This document shows, piece after piece, positions 18,038-26,274 of a DNA stretch of 64,000 nt. The DNA lies in assembly GCA_023228985.1 (NCBI GenBank), contig JALOAC010000002.1:108153-172152 (forward strand), given 5' to 3'. Each line of letters starts with the position of its first letter. The stretch's first letter is position 1. Made by a program: the position numbers and the translations under genes. Below the pieces are notes generated by a model, which worked only from the letters and a program-made list of their open reading frames with translations, ran no database searches and was not told the origin of the DNA. Source of the stretch: Thiopseudomonas sp. (lineage in GTDB: Bacteria; Pseudomonadota; Gammaproteobacteria; Pseudomonadales; Pseudomonadaceae).

Positions 18038-18082
18038 TTGACAAGAGAAAGCCATAGCCGTAACTTTCAAACGGTCGTTTGA
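18038..18082 (+). promoter_or_regulatory. Sigma-70 promoter with PsrA-type fatty-acid operator
   Basis: TTGACA (18038-18043), a 17-base spacer and TAACTT (18061-18066) form a plausible promoter. Directly downstream, TCAAAC-N4-GTTTGA (18067-18082) matches the Pseudomonas PsrA half-sites (C/G)AAAC-N2-4-GTTT(G/C). PsrA is a TetR-type repressor released by long-chain acyl ligands and controls beta-oxidation genes. The position over the start region fits repression of the downstream acyl-CoA dehydrogenases. Confidence 0.7.
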
Positions 18083-18171
18083 TACTTTTTACATCACCCC
18101 CCGACAACGGGAAATGTTGTCCATTACGCTAAAAACCAATAATAAAGAATCTATCTTAGAGGTAAACAGCT

Positions 18172-19977
18172 ATGCCAGAATACAAGGCCCCCTTGCGCGA
18201 TATCCGTTTCGTACGTGACGAACTTCTTGGTTATGACGCGCATTATCAATCTCTGCCTGGCTGCGAAGAAGCCACGCCCGACATGGTCGATGCCATCCTT
18301 GAAGAAGGCGCTAAGTTTTGCGAAAACGTCATCGCCCCCCTCAACCGCGTTGGCGATACCGAGGGTTGCACCTGGTCAGCCGATGGCGTGACCACGCCAA
18401 CCGGCTTTAAAGAAGCCTACGAGCAATTTGTTGAAGGCGGCTGGCCCAGCCTTGCTCATGATGCTGAGCACGGCGGTCAGGGACTGCCCGAGTCACTAGG
18501 CATGGCCATCAGCGAAATGATTGGCCAAGCCAACTGGTCATGGGGCATGTACCCTGGCTTATCCCACGGCGCGATGAACACCCTCAGCGCCCACGGTACC
18601 GAAGAACAGCAAGCAATTTATCAAACCAAGTTGGTGTCGGGTCAATGGACAGGAACCATGTGCCTAACCGAACCTCATTGTGGCTCCGACCTTGGCTTGC
18701 TACGTACCAAAGCAGAATCCCAGGGCGACGGCAGCTACAAAATCACTGGCACCAAAATTTTCATTTCTGCCGGTGAGCACGATATGGCAGAAAATATCGT
18801 CCACATTGTGTTAGCCCGTCTACCTGATGCACCCGAAGGTACTAAGGGTATCTCTCTGTTTATCGTGCCTAAGTTTCTGCCCAATGCTGAAGGCGAGTTA
18901 GGCGAACGTAATGGGGTTACCTGCGGCTCTCTTGAACACAAAATGGGTATCCACGGTAACTCCACCTGCGTAATGAATTTCGATAACGCTACCGGTTTTT
19001 TGATTGGCCCACCCAACAAAGGCTTGAACTGCATGTTCACCTTTATGAACACTGCGCGCCTAGGTACAGCGCTACAGGGCTTAGCCCACGCCGAAGTGGC
19101 GTTTCAGGGTGCGATTGAATACGCCCGCGATCGTTTACAAATGCGCTCGCTCACCGGGGCTAAAGAGCCAGACAAAGCAGCTGACCCCATCATCGTGCAC
19201 CCTGATGTACGCCGTATGCTGCTCACCACTAAAGCCTTTGCCGAAGGCAACCGTGCGATGCTGTATTACGCGGCCAAACAAGCAGATATCGTCCAGCTTA
19301 GCCAAGACGAAGAAGCACGCACTCAAGCCGATACGCTGCTGTCCTTTATCACCCCCATTGCCAAAGCTTTTATGACCGAAACCGGTTTTGAAGCTGCCAA
19401 CCACGGTGTACAGATCTATGGTGGGCACGGTTATATTAGCGAGTGGGGCATGGAGCAAAACGTGCGCGACAGCCGTATCTCGACGCTGTACGAAGGCACC
19501 ACCGGCATTCAAGCGCTGGATTTGCTCGGTCGCAAAGTATTGATGACCCAAGGTGAAACGCTAAAAGCCTTTACCAAAATCGTGCACCAGTTCTGCAAGA
19601 CCAACGAAGGTAACGAAGCCATTCAATCCTTAGTCACGCCACTGGCCGAACTCAACAAAGAGTGGGGCGAGATCACCATGAAGGTGGGTATGGCGGCGAT
19701 GAAAAACCGTGAAGAAGTCGGTGCCGCTTCCGTGGATTACCTGATGTATTCCGGTTACGCCTGCTTGGCGTATTTCTGGGCGGATATGGCCCGTGTCGCC
19801 GCAGAAAAAATCGCTGAGGGTACCAACGAGGAAGCCTTCTATAAGGCCAAACTGCAAACCGCGCAGTTTTATTATGCGCGCATTCTGCCACGCACACGCA
19901 GCCACGCGGCCGCCATGCTGTCAGGCGCTGACAACCTGATGGACATGGCTGTCGAAGACTTTGCTTTAGGCTATTAA
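18172..19977 (+). CDS. Long-form acyl-CoA dehydrogenase (first of a tandem pair)
   Basis: This 601-residue flavoprotein of the long acyl-CoA dehydrogenase type introduces the first double bond in fatty-acid beta-oxidation. It starts MPEYKAPLRDIRFV. It has the FAD/substrate motif MCLTEPHCGSDLG, NYGGHGY-like QIYGGHGYISEWG and LYEGTTGIQALDLLGRK, whose Glu is the family's catalytic base. A C-terminal extension beyond the core ends in MDMAVEDFALGY. Gene order and length resemble P. aeruginosa PA0506-PA0508, with fatty-acid-responsive control fitting the PsrA-type operator. It is about half identical to the next gene by eye. Confidence 0.93.
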   Translation: MPEYKAPLRDIRFVRDELLGYDAHYQSLPGCEEATPDMVDAILEEGAKFCENVIAPLNRVGDTEGCTWSADGVTTPTGFKEAYEQFVEGGWPSLAHDAEHGGQGLPESLGMAISEMIGQANWSWGMYPGLSHGAMNTLSAHGTEEQQAIYQTKLVSGQWTGTMCLTEPHCGSDLGLLRTKAESQGDGSYKITGTKIFISAGEHDMAENIVHIVLARLPDAPEGTKGISLFIVPKFLPNAEGELGERNGVTCGSLEHKMGIHGNSTCVMNFDNATGFLIGPPNKGLNCMFTFMNTARLGTALQGLAHAEVAFQGAIEYARDRLQMRSLTGAKEPDKAADPIIVHPDVRRMLLTTKAFAEGNRAMLYYAAKQADIVQLSQDEEARTQADTLLSFITPIAKAFMTETGFEAANHGVQIYGGHGYISEWGMEQNVRDSRISTLYEGTTGIQALDLLGRKVLMTQGETLKAFTKIVHQFCKTNEGNEAIQSLVTPLAELNKEWGEITMKVGMAAMKNREEVGAASVDYLMYSGYACLAYFWADMARVAAEKIAEGTNEEAFYKAKLQTAQFYYARILPRTRSHAAAMLSGADNLMDMAVEDFALGY

Positions 19978-19983
19978 CCCTCA

Positions 19984-20009
19984 AACAAACCCGCTTCGGC
20001 GGGTTTGTT
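19984..20009 (+). terminator. Strong hairpin between the two acyl-CoA dehydrogenase genes
   Basis: AACAAACCCGC and GCGGGTTTGTT form a perfect 11-pair stem capped by a TTCG tetraloop. Only three T in the last five bases and no T run follow, so it may be a partial terminator that lowers expression of the second gene. It starts six bases after the first stop. Confidence 0.65.
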
Positions 20010-20039
20010 ACCAAGAACAACTATAGAGAGGACATTATT

Positions 20040-21818
20040 ATGGCTGAGTATCGAGCACCTTTACGCGACATGGGTTTTTTACTCAATGAAGTTTTCCAGG
20101 TCGGCACGCTCTGGTCAGAATTGCCTGCACTGGCTGAGACTGTCGATGAAGAAACAGCCAGTGCGATACTTGAGGAAGCCGGCAAAATCAACGCCGGCAT
20201 CATTGCACCCTTAAATAGAGTCGGTGACGAAGAAGGCTGCCAGTGGCAGGATGGCGCAGTTAAAACGCCCGCGGGTTTTATTGAGGCCTACCAAAGCTAC
20301 GCCGAAGGCGGCTGGGTGGGTGTGGGCGGTGATCCGCAGTATGACGGCATGGGCATGCCCAAAATGATTACCGCCCAGCTTGATGAAATGGTTAATGCCG
20401 CCAACCTGTCGTTTGGTCTGTACCCCATGCTCACCGCGGGTGCGTGCCTGTCGCTGTTAGCCCACGCCAGTAACGAACTAAAAGAAAAATATCTGCCGAA
20501 TATGTATGCAGGTGTCTGGGCGGGTTCTATGTGCTTAACCGAAGCCCATGCCGGCACAGACTTGGGCATGATTCGCACCAAAGCCGAACCGCAAGCCGAT
20601 GGCAGTTATGCCATTACTGGCTCGAAGATTTTTATCACCGGCGGCGAACACGACCTCACCGAAAACATCATCCATTTAGTGCTGGCGAAACTGCCTGATG
20701 CACCCGCTGGCGCCAGAGGCATTTCACTGTTTTTAGTGCCTAAAGTGATGGTCACTGAAGACGGTAGTTTAGGCGAACGCAACGCGGTGTCCTGTGGCTC
20801 GATTGAGCATAAAATGGGTATTAAGGGCTCATCCACCTGCGTGATTAACTTCGATAACGCCATCGGCTATTTAGTCGACGAGCCTAATAAAGGCTTGGCA
20901 GCAATGTTCACCATGATGAACTACGAGCGTTTGGGCGTAGGTATTCAGGGGTTATCGCTGGGCGTGCGCTCGTACCAAAGCGCAGTTGAATACGCCCGTG
21001 AGCGTGTGCAAAGCCGCGCACCCACAGGCGCACAAAATCCAGATCAGGCTGCCGATCCAATTATCGTGCACCCTGATGTACGCCGCATGCTGCTAACGAT
21101 GAAAGCGCTTAACGAGGGCGGTCGCGCCTTTTCCACCTACGTGGCCAAGCAACTGGATCTGAGCAAGTACAGCACGGATACCAGCGTCAGTAGCAAAGCT
21201 GCAGATCTCGTAGCTTTACTGACGCCCATTGCTAAAGCCTTTATGACCGACATGGGCCTAGAAACCACCGTGCACGGGCAGCAAATTTTTGGTGGTCACG
21301 GTTATATCCGTGAATGGGGACAAGAACAGTTGATTCGCGATTGCCGCATCACGCAAATTTACGAAGGCACTAACGGCATTCAGGCGCTGGATCTGGCTGG
21401 GCGTAAAATTGTCGCCAACAACGGTGTTTTCTATCAGCATTTTAGCCAAGAAGTTAACGACTTTATTGCTAGCGCTGATGATGAGCTGAGCGAGTTTACC
21501 CAACCACTGGCGCAAGCGCTCAACAACCTCGATGCGCTGACTCAGTGGTTAATAGAGCAGGGCAAGCTCAATGCCAATGAAATTGGCGCGGCGTCCGTTG
21601 AATACCTGCATGTGTTTGGCTACACCGCTTATGCCTATATGTGGGCCATGATGGCGCAGGCCGCCCAAGGCAAAGAAGAGCAAGATGACTTCTACGCCAG
21701 TAAAATGGGCACGGCACGCTTTTACTTCGCTCGCCTACTGCCGCGCATTCATTCGCTAACAGCCAGCGTGAAAGCTGGTAGTGAGTCGCTTTACCTATTA
21801 GATGAGCACGAGTTTTAG
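20040..21818 (+). CDS. Long-form acyl-CoA dehydrogenase (second of a tandem pair)
   Basis: The 592-residue paralogue of the preceding gene starts MAEYRAPLRDMGFLLNEVFQ. It shares the same motifs in the same order: MCLTEAHAGTDLG, QIFGGHGYIREWG and IYEGTNGIQALDLAGRK with the catalytic Glu. AGAGAGGA about 8 bases before the ATG is a good ribosome binding site. The 62-base gap holds a strong hairpin and no evident promoter, so the two are probably cotranscribed with partial termination. Two paralogues suggest different chain-length preferences. That is inference, since the substrate-pocket residues cannot be compared without alignment. Confidence 0.93.
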   Translation: MAEYRAPLRDMGFLLNEVFQVGTLWSELPALAETVDEETASAILEEAGKINAGIIAPLNRVGDEEGCQWQDGAVKTPAGFIEAYQSYAEGGWVGVGGDPQYDGMGMPKMITAQLDEMVNAANLSFGLYPMLTAGACLSLLAHASNELKEKYLPNMYAGVWAGSMCLTEAHAGTDLGMIRTKAEPQADGSYAITGSKIFITGGEHDLTENIIHLVLAKLPDAPAGARGISLFLVPKVMVTEDGSLGERNAVSCGSIEHKMGIKGSSTCVINFDNAIGYLVDEPNKGLAAMFTMMNYERLGVGIQGLSLGVRSYQSAVEYARERVQSRAPTGAQNPDQAADPIIVHPDVRRMLLTMKALNEGGRAFSTYVAKQLDLSKYSTDTSVSSKAADLVALLTPIAKAFMTDMGLETTVHGQQIFGGHGYIREWGQEQLIRDCRITQIYEGTNGIQALDLAGRKIVANNGVFYQHFSQEVNDFIASADDELSEFTQPLAQALNNLDALTQWLIEQGKLNANEIGAASVEYLHVFGYTAYAYMWAMMAQAAQGKEEQDDFYASKMGTARFYFARLLPRIHSLTASVKAGSESLYLLDEHEF

Positions 21819-21823
21819 GCGCT

Positions 21824-21916
21824 TGTAAGCAAAGGCTTACACGAACTGGCGCAAATGTCCTCTAGCGGTGTCACTGGTTAATTACCTACACTAAAAGCCT
21901 AGGAAAAGAAGGACAT
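21824..21916 (+). promoter_or_regulatory. Leader with competing hairpins in front of a 17-codon frame
   Basis: TGTAAGC (21824-21830) pairs with GCTTACA at 21835-21841 in a tight hairpin, and could instead pair with a second GCTTACA at 21942-21948 inside the small frame. ATGTCCT (21855-21861) is complementary to AGGACAT (21910-21916), which contains the small frame's ribosome binding site. The stretch looks like a regulatory leader or small RNA ending at the terminator at 21987-22013. Function is unknown. Confidence 0.35.
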
Positions 21917-21918
21917 AC

Positions 21919-21972
21919 ATGACGCCTGCCAAGGTTCGTAGGCTTACAAAGGATATGTTGCTGGATGCGTAA
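21919..21972 (+). CDS. Candidate 17-residue peptide
   Basis: ATG to TAA encodes MTPAKVRRLTKDMLLDA, preceded by GAAGGA at good spacing. It is basic in the first half. It lies between the acyl-CoA dehydrogenases and a terminator, inside a stretch with competing stem-loops. It could be a leader peptide, a small protein or chance. The only support is the ribosome binding site and its placement before a terminator. Confidence 0.3.
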   Translation: MTPAKVRRLTKDMLLDA

Positions 21973-21986
21973 ATGGATACAGTCTG

Positions 21987-22013
21987 CAAACCCCGCTTCG
22001 GCGGGGTTTTTTT
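21987..22013 (+). terminator. Rho-independent terminator before hemE
   Basis: AAACCCCGC and GCGGGGTTT form a 9-pair stem with a TTCG loop, followed by further T (TTTT). It ends transcripts from the acyl-CoA dehydrogenase side. The rest of the 21819-22154 gap holds the leader and small frame above it and the hemE promoter region below. Confidence 0.92.
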
Positions 22014-22154
22014 ATGCACGATCATTTTATCTTGAAACGTCCTTGTCAGATCAAATATTTTTTAACCAAATCAGCTATACTCGCACGCTATAACTACCTG
22101 CCAAGTATCGCAACTTCAGCGAAATGGCTTCTTACTCGTTAATTGGACGTTAAT

Positions 22155-23219
22155 ATGACTGCTCTGAAAAATGATCGTTTTCTCCGTGCACTGCTTAAGC
22201 AGCCTGTAGATGTAACCCCAGTTTGGATGATGCGCCAGGCAGGACGTTATTTGCCTGAATACCGCGCAAGTCGCGCCAAAGCAGGTGATTTTATGGGTTT
22301 ATGTATGAATCCAGAAATGGCCTGTGAAGTTACACTGCAACCACTTGAACGCTACCCTTTAGACGCAGCTATTTTGTTCTCCGATATCCTGACGATTCCA
22401 GATGCGATGGGTTTAGGGCTTTATTTTGAAACCGGTGAAGGTCCACGCTTTAAGAAAATAGTCGACACCCCAGAAGCTATTGACGCGTTACCCATCCCAC
22501 ATCCCGAGCAAGATCTTGGTTATGTGATGGATGCTGTACGTACCATTCGCCGTGAACTCAATGGCCGTGTGCCCTTGATTGGCTTTGCTGGCAGCCCCTG
22601 GACACTCGCCACCTATATGGTTGAAGGCGGCTCATCCAAGGATTTCCGCAAGAGCAAAGCGTTCATGTATGACAACCCTGAAGCGATGCACAGACTGCTA
22701 GATAAACTGGCTCAGTCAGTCACTAGCTACCTGAATGCGCAGATTTTAGCCGGTGCACAGGCGGTACAGATTTTTGATAGCTGGGGCGGCAGCTTGTCTT
22801 CAGCCGCGTACCAAGAGTTTTCCTTAGCCTATATGAAGAAAATCGTTGATGGCTTAATTCGTGAAAACGACGGTCGTCGCGTACCCGTTATCCTCTTTAC
22901 CAAAGGCGGCGGTCTCTGGCTAGAGTCCATGGCCGACACAGGTGTAGAAGCCCTAGGTATCGACTGGACCTGCGACATGGGCGTAGCCCGTCAGCGTGTC
23001 GGCGATAAAGTAGCCCTGCAAGGCAACATGGATCCTTCCGCACTTTACGCCAGCCCTGCCGGTATCCGTGCAGAAGTTGAGCGTATTCTAGCCAGCTATG
23101 GCCACGGTGAAGGTCATGTGTTTAACCTAGGCCACGGCATCACCCCAGAAGTAAAACCAGAAAACGCCGGTGCCTTTATTGAAGCGGTACATGAGCTTTC
23201 AGCCAAGTATCATCAGTAA
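22155..23219 (+). CDS. hemE: Uroporphyrinogen decarboxylase
   Basis: HemE removes four carboxyl groups from uroporphyrinogen III to give coproporphyrinogen III in heme synthesis. The chosen ATG gives 354 residues starting MTALKNDRFLRALLKQPVDV, identical in style to Pseudomonas HemE. A start four codons earlier is disfavoured. The signature PVWMMRQAGRYLPEYR is present, as are the substrate Asp in FSDILTIPDAMGLGL and the C-terminal NLGHGITPEV. It stands alone between two terminators. A -35-like TTGAAA at 22032-22037 with a TATTTT -10 is a weak promoter candidate. Confidence 0.97.
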   Translation: MTALKNDRFLRALLKQPVDVTPVWMMRQAGRYLPEYRASRAKAGDFMGLCMNPEMACEVTLQPLERYPLDAAILFSDILTIPDAMGLGLYFETGEGPRFKKIVDTPEAIDALPIPHPEQDLGYVMDAVRTIRRELNGRVPLIGFAGSPWTLATYMVEGGSSKDFRKSKAFMYDNPEAMHRLLDKLAQSVTSYLNAQILAGAQAVQIFDSWGGSLSSAAYQEFSLAYMKKIVDGLIRENDGRRVPVILFTKGGGLWLESMADTGVEALGIDWTCDMGVARQRVGDKVALQGNMDPSALYASPAGIRAEVERILASYGHGEGHVFNLGHGITPEVKPENAGAFIEAVHELSAKYHQ

Positions 23220-23231
23220 AAGTTATTTTAA

Positions 23232-23258
23232 AAAGCCTCTTTTTTAGAGGCTTTTTTT
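23232..23258 (+). terminator. Rho-independent terminator after hemE
   Basis: AAAGCCTCT and AGAGGCTTT form a 9-pair stem with a T-rich loop, followed by TTTT. It lies 12 bases after the hemE stop. Confidence 0.92.
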
Positions 23259-23343
23259 ATACGACCTCATTACTACTTTCAACCGCATGAACATCTGTAA
23301 TATCATGCCGGCTTAACTTCGCAATCTAACAGAGGATAGTCAG

Positions 23344-24081
23344 ATGAAATCAGCCTTAATAAAAGGGTTAGGCTTCGCTTTATTTTTAACTACGGTTTCA
23401 GTTCAAGCAGCCAGTCAGGTAGGACAGCATTATATTGACCGCTTATCCAGTGGCGGTCCGGTTACTGTACGAGACGTAGCAAAAAGCATTAGCCAAACAG
23501 GCATAGACGAAGTTGAAGTGCTGGATGCTTTGGCTGAGCGCGTCTGGCGTGACCATAAGAAAGAGGGTGCAAGCCAAGTGGATGCAACTTCTTGGGGAAT
23601 CGTTGCTTTAGGTAATTCGGGCAACTCGCGTTACCAAAGCCTGATCAAAGAAATTGCCGACACCACGCCGTTCAAGAAAGTTAAAAAACATGCTCAGAAG
23701 TCATTAAAAAAACTTAAAAATGGCTCTGCTGAACAGTATAAGCCGGGTACAGTTAACTTAACGGCGGCTACAACCAGCAAAAAAGCAGCTCCTGCGCCAG
23801 CAAAAAAAGCTAACAACGGCAAAAATGTTGCTTTAAGCGAGATTCGTGTAGGCATGAGCATGCAAGAAGTCGAAAGCCTTGCGGGACCTGCAACCTCATC
23901 TCATAGCCATATCACCGGAAAAGCCTTTAATCCCTTTAACGTGGTTGGTAAAGATGCGCACCGCATGATTTATTATTACAAAGGGCAAGGGCGCGTGGTG
24001 TTCTCTAACCAGTCTGCCTACACCAGCACATACCGTGTGTCTGATGTAATCCTAGACGCGGATGAATCCGGTTATCCATAG
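23344..24081 (+). CDS. Exported protein with SmpA/BamE-like C-terminal region, function unknown
   Basis: The 245-residue protein has a signal peptide (LIKGLGFALFLTTVSVQAAS). A helical, repeat-like middle (about 25-125; VRDVAKSISQTGIDEVEVLDALAERVW) ends in a Lys-rich basic stretch, followed by an Ala/Lys-rich linker. The C-terminal domain about 160-245 opens with LSEIRVGMSMQEVESLAGPAT, the start pattern of the SmpA/OmlA (BamE-like) fold. The ribosome binding site GAGGA is well spaced. It is probably a periplasmic or envelope protein. A specific role cannot be named. It is convergent with the tail of the - strand cluster across a shared terminator. Confidence 0.75.
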   Translation: MKSALIKGLGFALFLTTVSVQAASQVGQHYIDRLSSGGPVTVRDVAKSISQTGIDEVEVLDALAERVWRDHKKEGASQVDATSWGIVALGNSGNSRYQSLIKEIADTTPFKKVKKHAQKSLKKLKNGSAEQYKPGTVNLTAATTSKKAAPAPAKKANNGKNVALSEIRVGMSMQEVESLAGPATSSHSHITGKAFNPFNVVGKDAHRMIYYYKGQGRVVFSNQSAYTSTYRVSDVILDADESGYP

Positions 24082-24094
24082 ATAACACACCACA

Positions 24095-24126
24095 AAAAAA
24101 GCCTTGCATATAGCAAGGCTTTTTTA
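24095..24126. terminator. Bidirectional terminator
   Basis: AAAAAAGCCTTGC and GCAAGGCTTTTTT form a long stem with an ATATA loop. T runs exist on both strands, so it can end both the + strand exported-protein gene and the long - strand aryl polyene operon. Confidence 0.92.
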
Positions 24127-24148
24127 TTGCTCAGGATAAGTACCCTGC

Positions 24149-24586
24149 TTAGCGTACTTTCGCCAAATCGCCTTTCAGCGCAACACCAGCCATGATTCCA
24201 CCAGCATGGCATTCGTAATTTTCACGACTCTTATACACATTATGCTTATAGTTACTCACCAGGTTTACCACCGCATTAGCACCGGCATTTTGCGCCGCTG
24301 TTTGAAACTGAATAAGAGCGGATTGCAACGCCCAGCTGCACGCTGCTTGGTCTGACTTATTAAAAGCATTGGTTTTCTTGCTGGTAGTTAAACCTTTGCT
24401 AACGACTTTTGCGCCATTAGGCTGGCTGTCTAAGTAAAACTTTACACTGCCATCAAGTCGACCTGCAGCCACAGCTTCTTGGACCACCTCATTAAAGTTC
24501 AAATAATGTGTCGTATCACGCGCTTGTGACACAATCGGTAAACACAGGCCGGCTACAAATACCGCCAAAATTGTTTTGGATTTCAT
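24149..24586 (-). CDS. Small secreted protein of the group often labelled 'excinuclease ATPase subunit'
   Basis: The 145-residue protein has a clear signal peptide (TILAVFVAGLCLPIVSQA) and a mature part beginning RDTTHYLNFNEVV. The core has KFYLDSQP, a SKKTNAFNKSDQAACSWAL segment and AGANAVVNLVSNYK, with Cys residues in AACSW and YECHAG that could form a disulfide. Similar pseudomonad proteins carry the misleading excinuclease label. Nothing here looks like a nuclease or ATPase, and the fold is closer to YbjQ-like small domains. It has its own good ribosome binding site (GAGGTGAC). It sits 60 bases after the lipoprotein gene as the last possible member of the aryl polyene operon. Confidence 0.75.
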   Translation of the reverse strand: MKSKTILAVFVAGLCLPIVSQARDTTHYLNFNEVVQEAVAAGRLDGSVKFYLDSQPNGAKVVSKGLTTSKKTNAFNKSDQAACSWALQSALIQFQTAAQNAGANAVVNLVSNYKHNVYKSRENYECHAGGIMAGVALKGDLAKVR

Positions 24587-24646
24587 TCGTCACCTCGTAG
24601 TTAATTTACTTATGTTGTTACAGCGCACTAACGCAACGAATCCTGC

Positions 24647-25039
24647 TTAAGGCATAAAACTCAATTTGGAGTTAATGTCCATTTCTAGATTTTTCACCCA
24701 GCGATTAAAGTTGCGATGGATACTGTTGCGCTTCACGTTATAGCCCAAGCCTTGACTAGACACATGCTTGATCGAGTATTGGTAAGCGCTATAATCAATC
24801 TGTATGACAGCTACATGGCGATCTTGTTTGTTATAACGCGCCATTATTTTCTGGCCATCGTCTGACTGTAACTGCCAACCACGTCCCTGCAGCGCCTCAT
24901 AAATAGCTGTCTGCGTGCGCATCGAGTCACCCGCTTGCTGAGTATTTACGGTCTGACTGATGCTCATCACTGGCGCAGCTGTACTGCATCCCACTAAGAC
25001 AAACGCACAGAGACTAAGCGCAAATCCTGTTTTTCTCAT
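24647..25039 (-). CDS. Small lipoprotein at the end of the aryl polyene operon
   Basis: The 130-residue protein has a lipoprotein signal ending in LVGC (Cys18). The mature part has a GRGWQLQSDDGQKIMARYNKQ segment and alternating beta-type residues (HVAVIQIDYSAYQYSIKH), suggesting a compact alpha/beta domain. Its ribosome binding site GGAG overlaps the end of the upstream ketosynthase gene and the gap is only two bases, so it is translationally coupled to the aryl polyene genes. I do not recognise the family. A role in envelope placement of the pigment is possible but only inferred from position. Confidence 0.75.
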   Translation of the reverse strand: MRKTGFALSLCAFVLVGCSTAAPVMSISQTVNTQQAGDSMRTQTAIYEALQGRGWQLQSDDGQKIMARYNKQDRHVAVIQIDYSAYQYSIKHVSSQGLGYNVKRNSIHRNFNRWVKNLEMDINSKLSFMP

Positions 25040-25041
25040 TT

Positions 25042-26274
25042 CTAACTCCAGCGTTTAAAAATCAAGGATGTATTAATGCCACCAAAGGCAAAGTTATTAT
25101 TCATCACGTACTCATTCTGCATCTGCCGTGGTGCCGTTAAATAATCCAGCGCGCCGCAGCGACTGTCCACGTTGTTAAGATTGAGCGTATGAATATAGGT
25201 GTCGGTATTCATCATCTGAATACTAAACCAAGACTCTAACGCGCCACAGGCGCCTAGCGTATGGCCTAAAAAGCTTTTTTGTGAGCTGATAGGCATCTGT
25301 TCGCCAAAAAGCTCACTGGTGGCCTGGGTTTCAGCTATGTCACCTGAATCAGTCGCCGTACCATGACCGTTTACATAACCAATCGCACTAGGTGGCAGTT
25401 GTGCATCCTGCAAAGCCAACTCCATAGCAATACGCATGGTGTTTTTTTCTGGCTTGGTAATGTGTGAACCATCAGCGTTGCTGCCAAAACCAACAATTTC
25501 TGCATAAATGTGCGCACCACGTGCCAAGGCATGCTCTAACTCTTCCAGCACAAAAATACCTGCGCCTTCGCCGATAACTAAACCATCACGGTCAACATCA
25601 TAGGGCTGTGGCGTCTTGGTGGGTGTATCATTTTTTAAACTGGTGGCATACAGCGCATCAAATACCATGGCTTCAGTAGCACATAACTCTTCCCCACCAC
25701 CGGCCAACATCATCGGAATACAGCCGAACTTAATTGCTTCATAGGCATAGCCGATGCCTTGGCTACCGCTGGTACAGGCGCTTGAGGTAGGAATAACACG
25801 CCCCTTTAGACCAAAGAAAATACTGATATTGGCGGCTGTGGTATGCGGCATCATCCGTACATAGGTATTGGCATTTAGACCATGTGATACCGAGTTCAAG
25901 AGCATATTGGCAAAGTTTTTTGCTTCTTGCGGACTGCCCGTTGATGAACCACAGGCAACACCCATGCGACCATCTTGAATACTGGGCTCACCTAATAATC
26001 CAGCGTCATCTAAAGCACGTTCAGCCGCATACACCACATATTGCGATACAGGGCCCATGCTGCGTAATTGTTTACGTGTCCAATGCGCCGGCACAGTGAA
26101 ATCATTGAGCGGCCCGCCCAGGCGCGTATTTAAATCAGTAAAACGATCCCACTCATGCATGTAGCGAATGCCGCTGCGATTGTTCAGAAAATTATCGCTG
26201 ATGGTTGCCCAATCATCGCCTAACGCGGAAACACCACCGATTCCCGTAATAACTACACGCTTTAATCCTGCCAT
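25042..26274 (-). CDS. apeR: Beta-ketoacyl-ACP synthase, aryl polyene (ApeR-type)
   Basis: The 410-residue FabF-like ketosynthase has the complete catalytic triad: Cys167 (SSACTSGSQG), His304 (NGHGTATDSGD) and His338 (FLGHTLGACG). In the E. coli aryl polyene system the final gene of the block O-P-Q-R is a homodimeric ketosynthase, and this gene holds the same place. The ATG at 26274 is used because its distance to GGCGGA is normal. It overlaps the preceding stop as TAATG. The start two codons earlier would be too close. It probably acts in early condensation onto the aryl starter. Confidence 0.88.
   Translation of the reverse strand: MAGLKRVVITGIGGVSALGDDWATISDNFLNNRSGIRYMHEWDRFTDLNTRLGGPLNDFTVPAHWTRKQLRSMGPVSQYVVYAAERALDDAGLLGEPSIQDGRMGVACGSSTGSPQEAKNFANMLLNSVSHGLNANTYVRMMPHTTAANISIFFGLKGRVIPTSSACTSGSQGIGYAYEAIKFGCIPMMLAGGGEELCATEAMVFDALYATSLKNDTPTKTPQPYDVDRDGLVIGEGAGIFVLEELEHALARGAHIYAEIVGFGSNADGSHITKPEKNTMRIAMELALQDAQLPPSAIGYVNGHGTATDSGDIAETQATSELFGEQMPISSQKSFLGHTLGACGALESWFSIQMMNTDTYIHTLNLNNVDSRCGALDYLTAPRQMQNEYVMNNNFAFGGINTSLIFKRWS

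Larger units (their letters stand above)
17781..18171. other. 391-base gap: terminator, then promoter and operator of the acyl-CoA dehydrogenase genes
   Basis: This gap starts with the terminator at 17804-17840 and ends with the promoter/operator at 18038-18082. The middle part, about 17845-18030, shows no reading frame with a ribosome binding site and no strong secondary structure that I can recognise. Confidence 0.6.

Noticed and set aside
19135..19551. Long open frame on the - strand inside the first acyl-CoA dehydrogenase gene
   Set aside because: It is antisense to a strongly supported coding sequence and has no ribosome binding site. Its protein shows no family motif.
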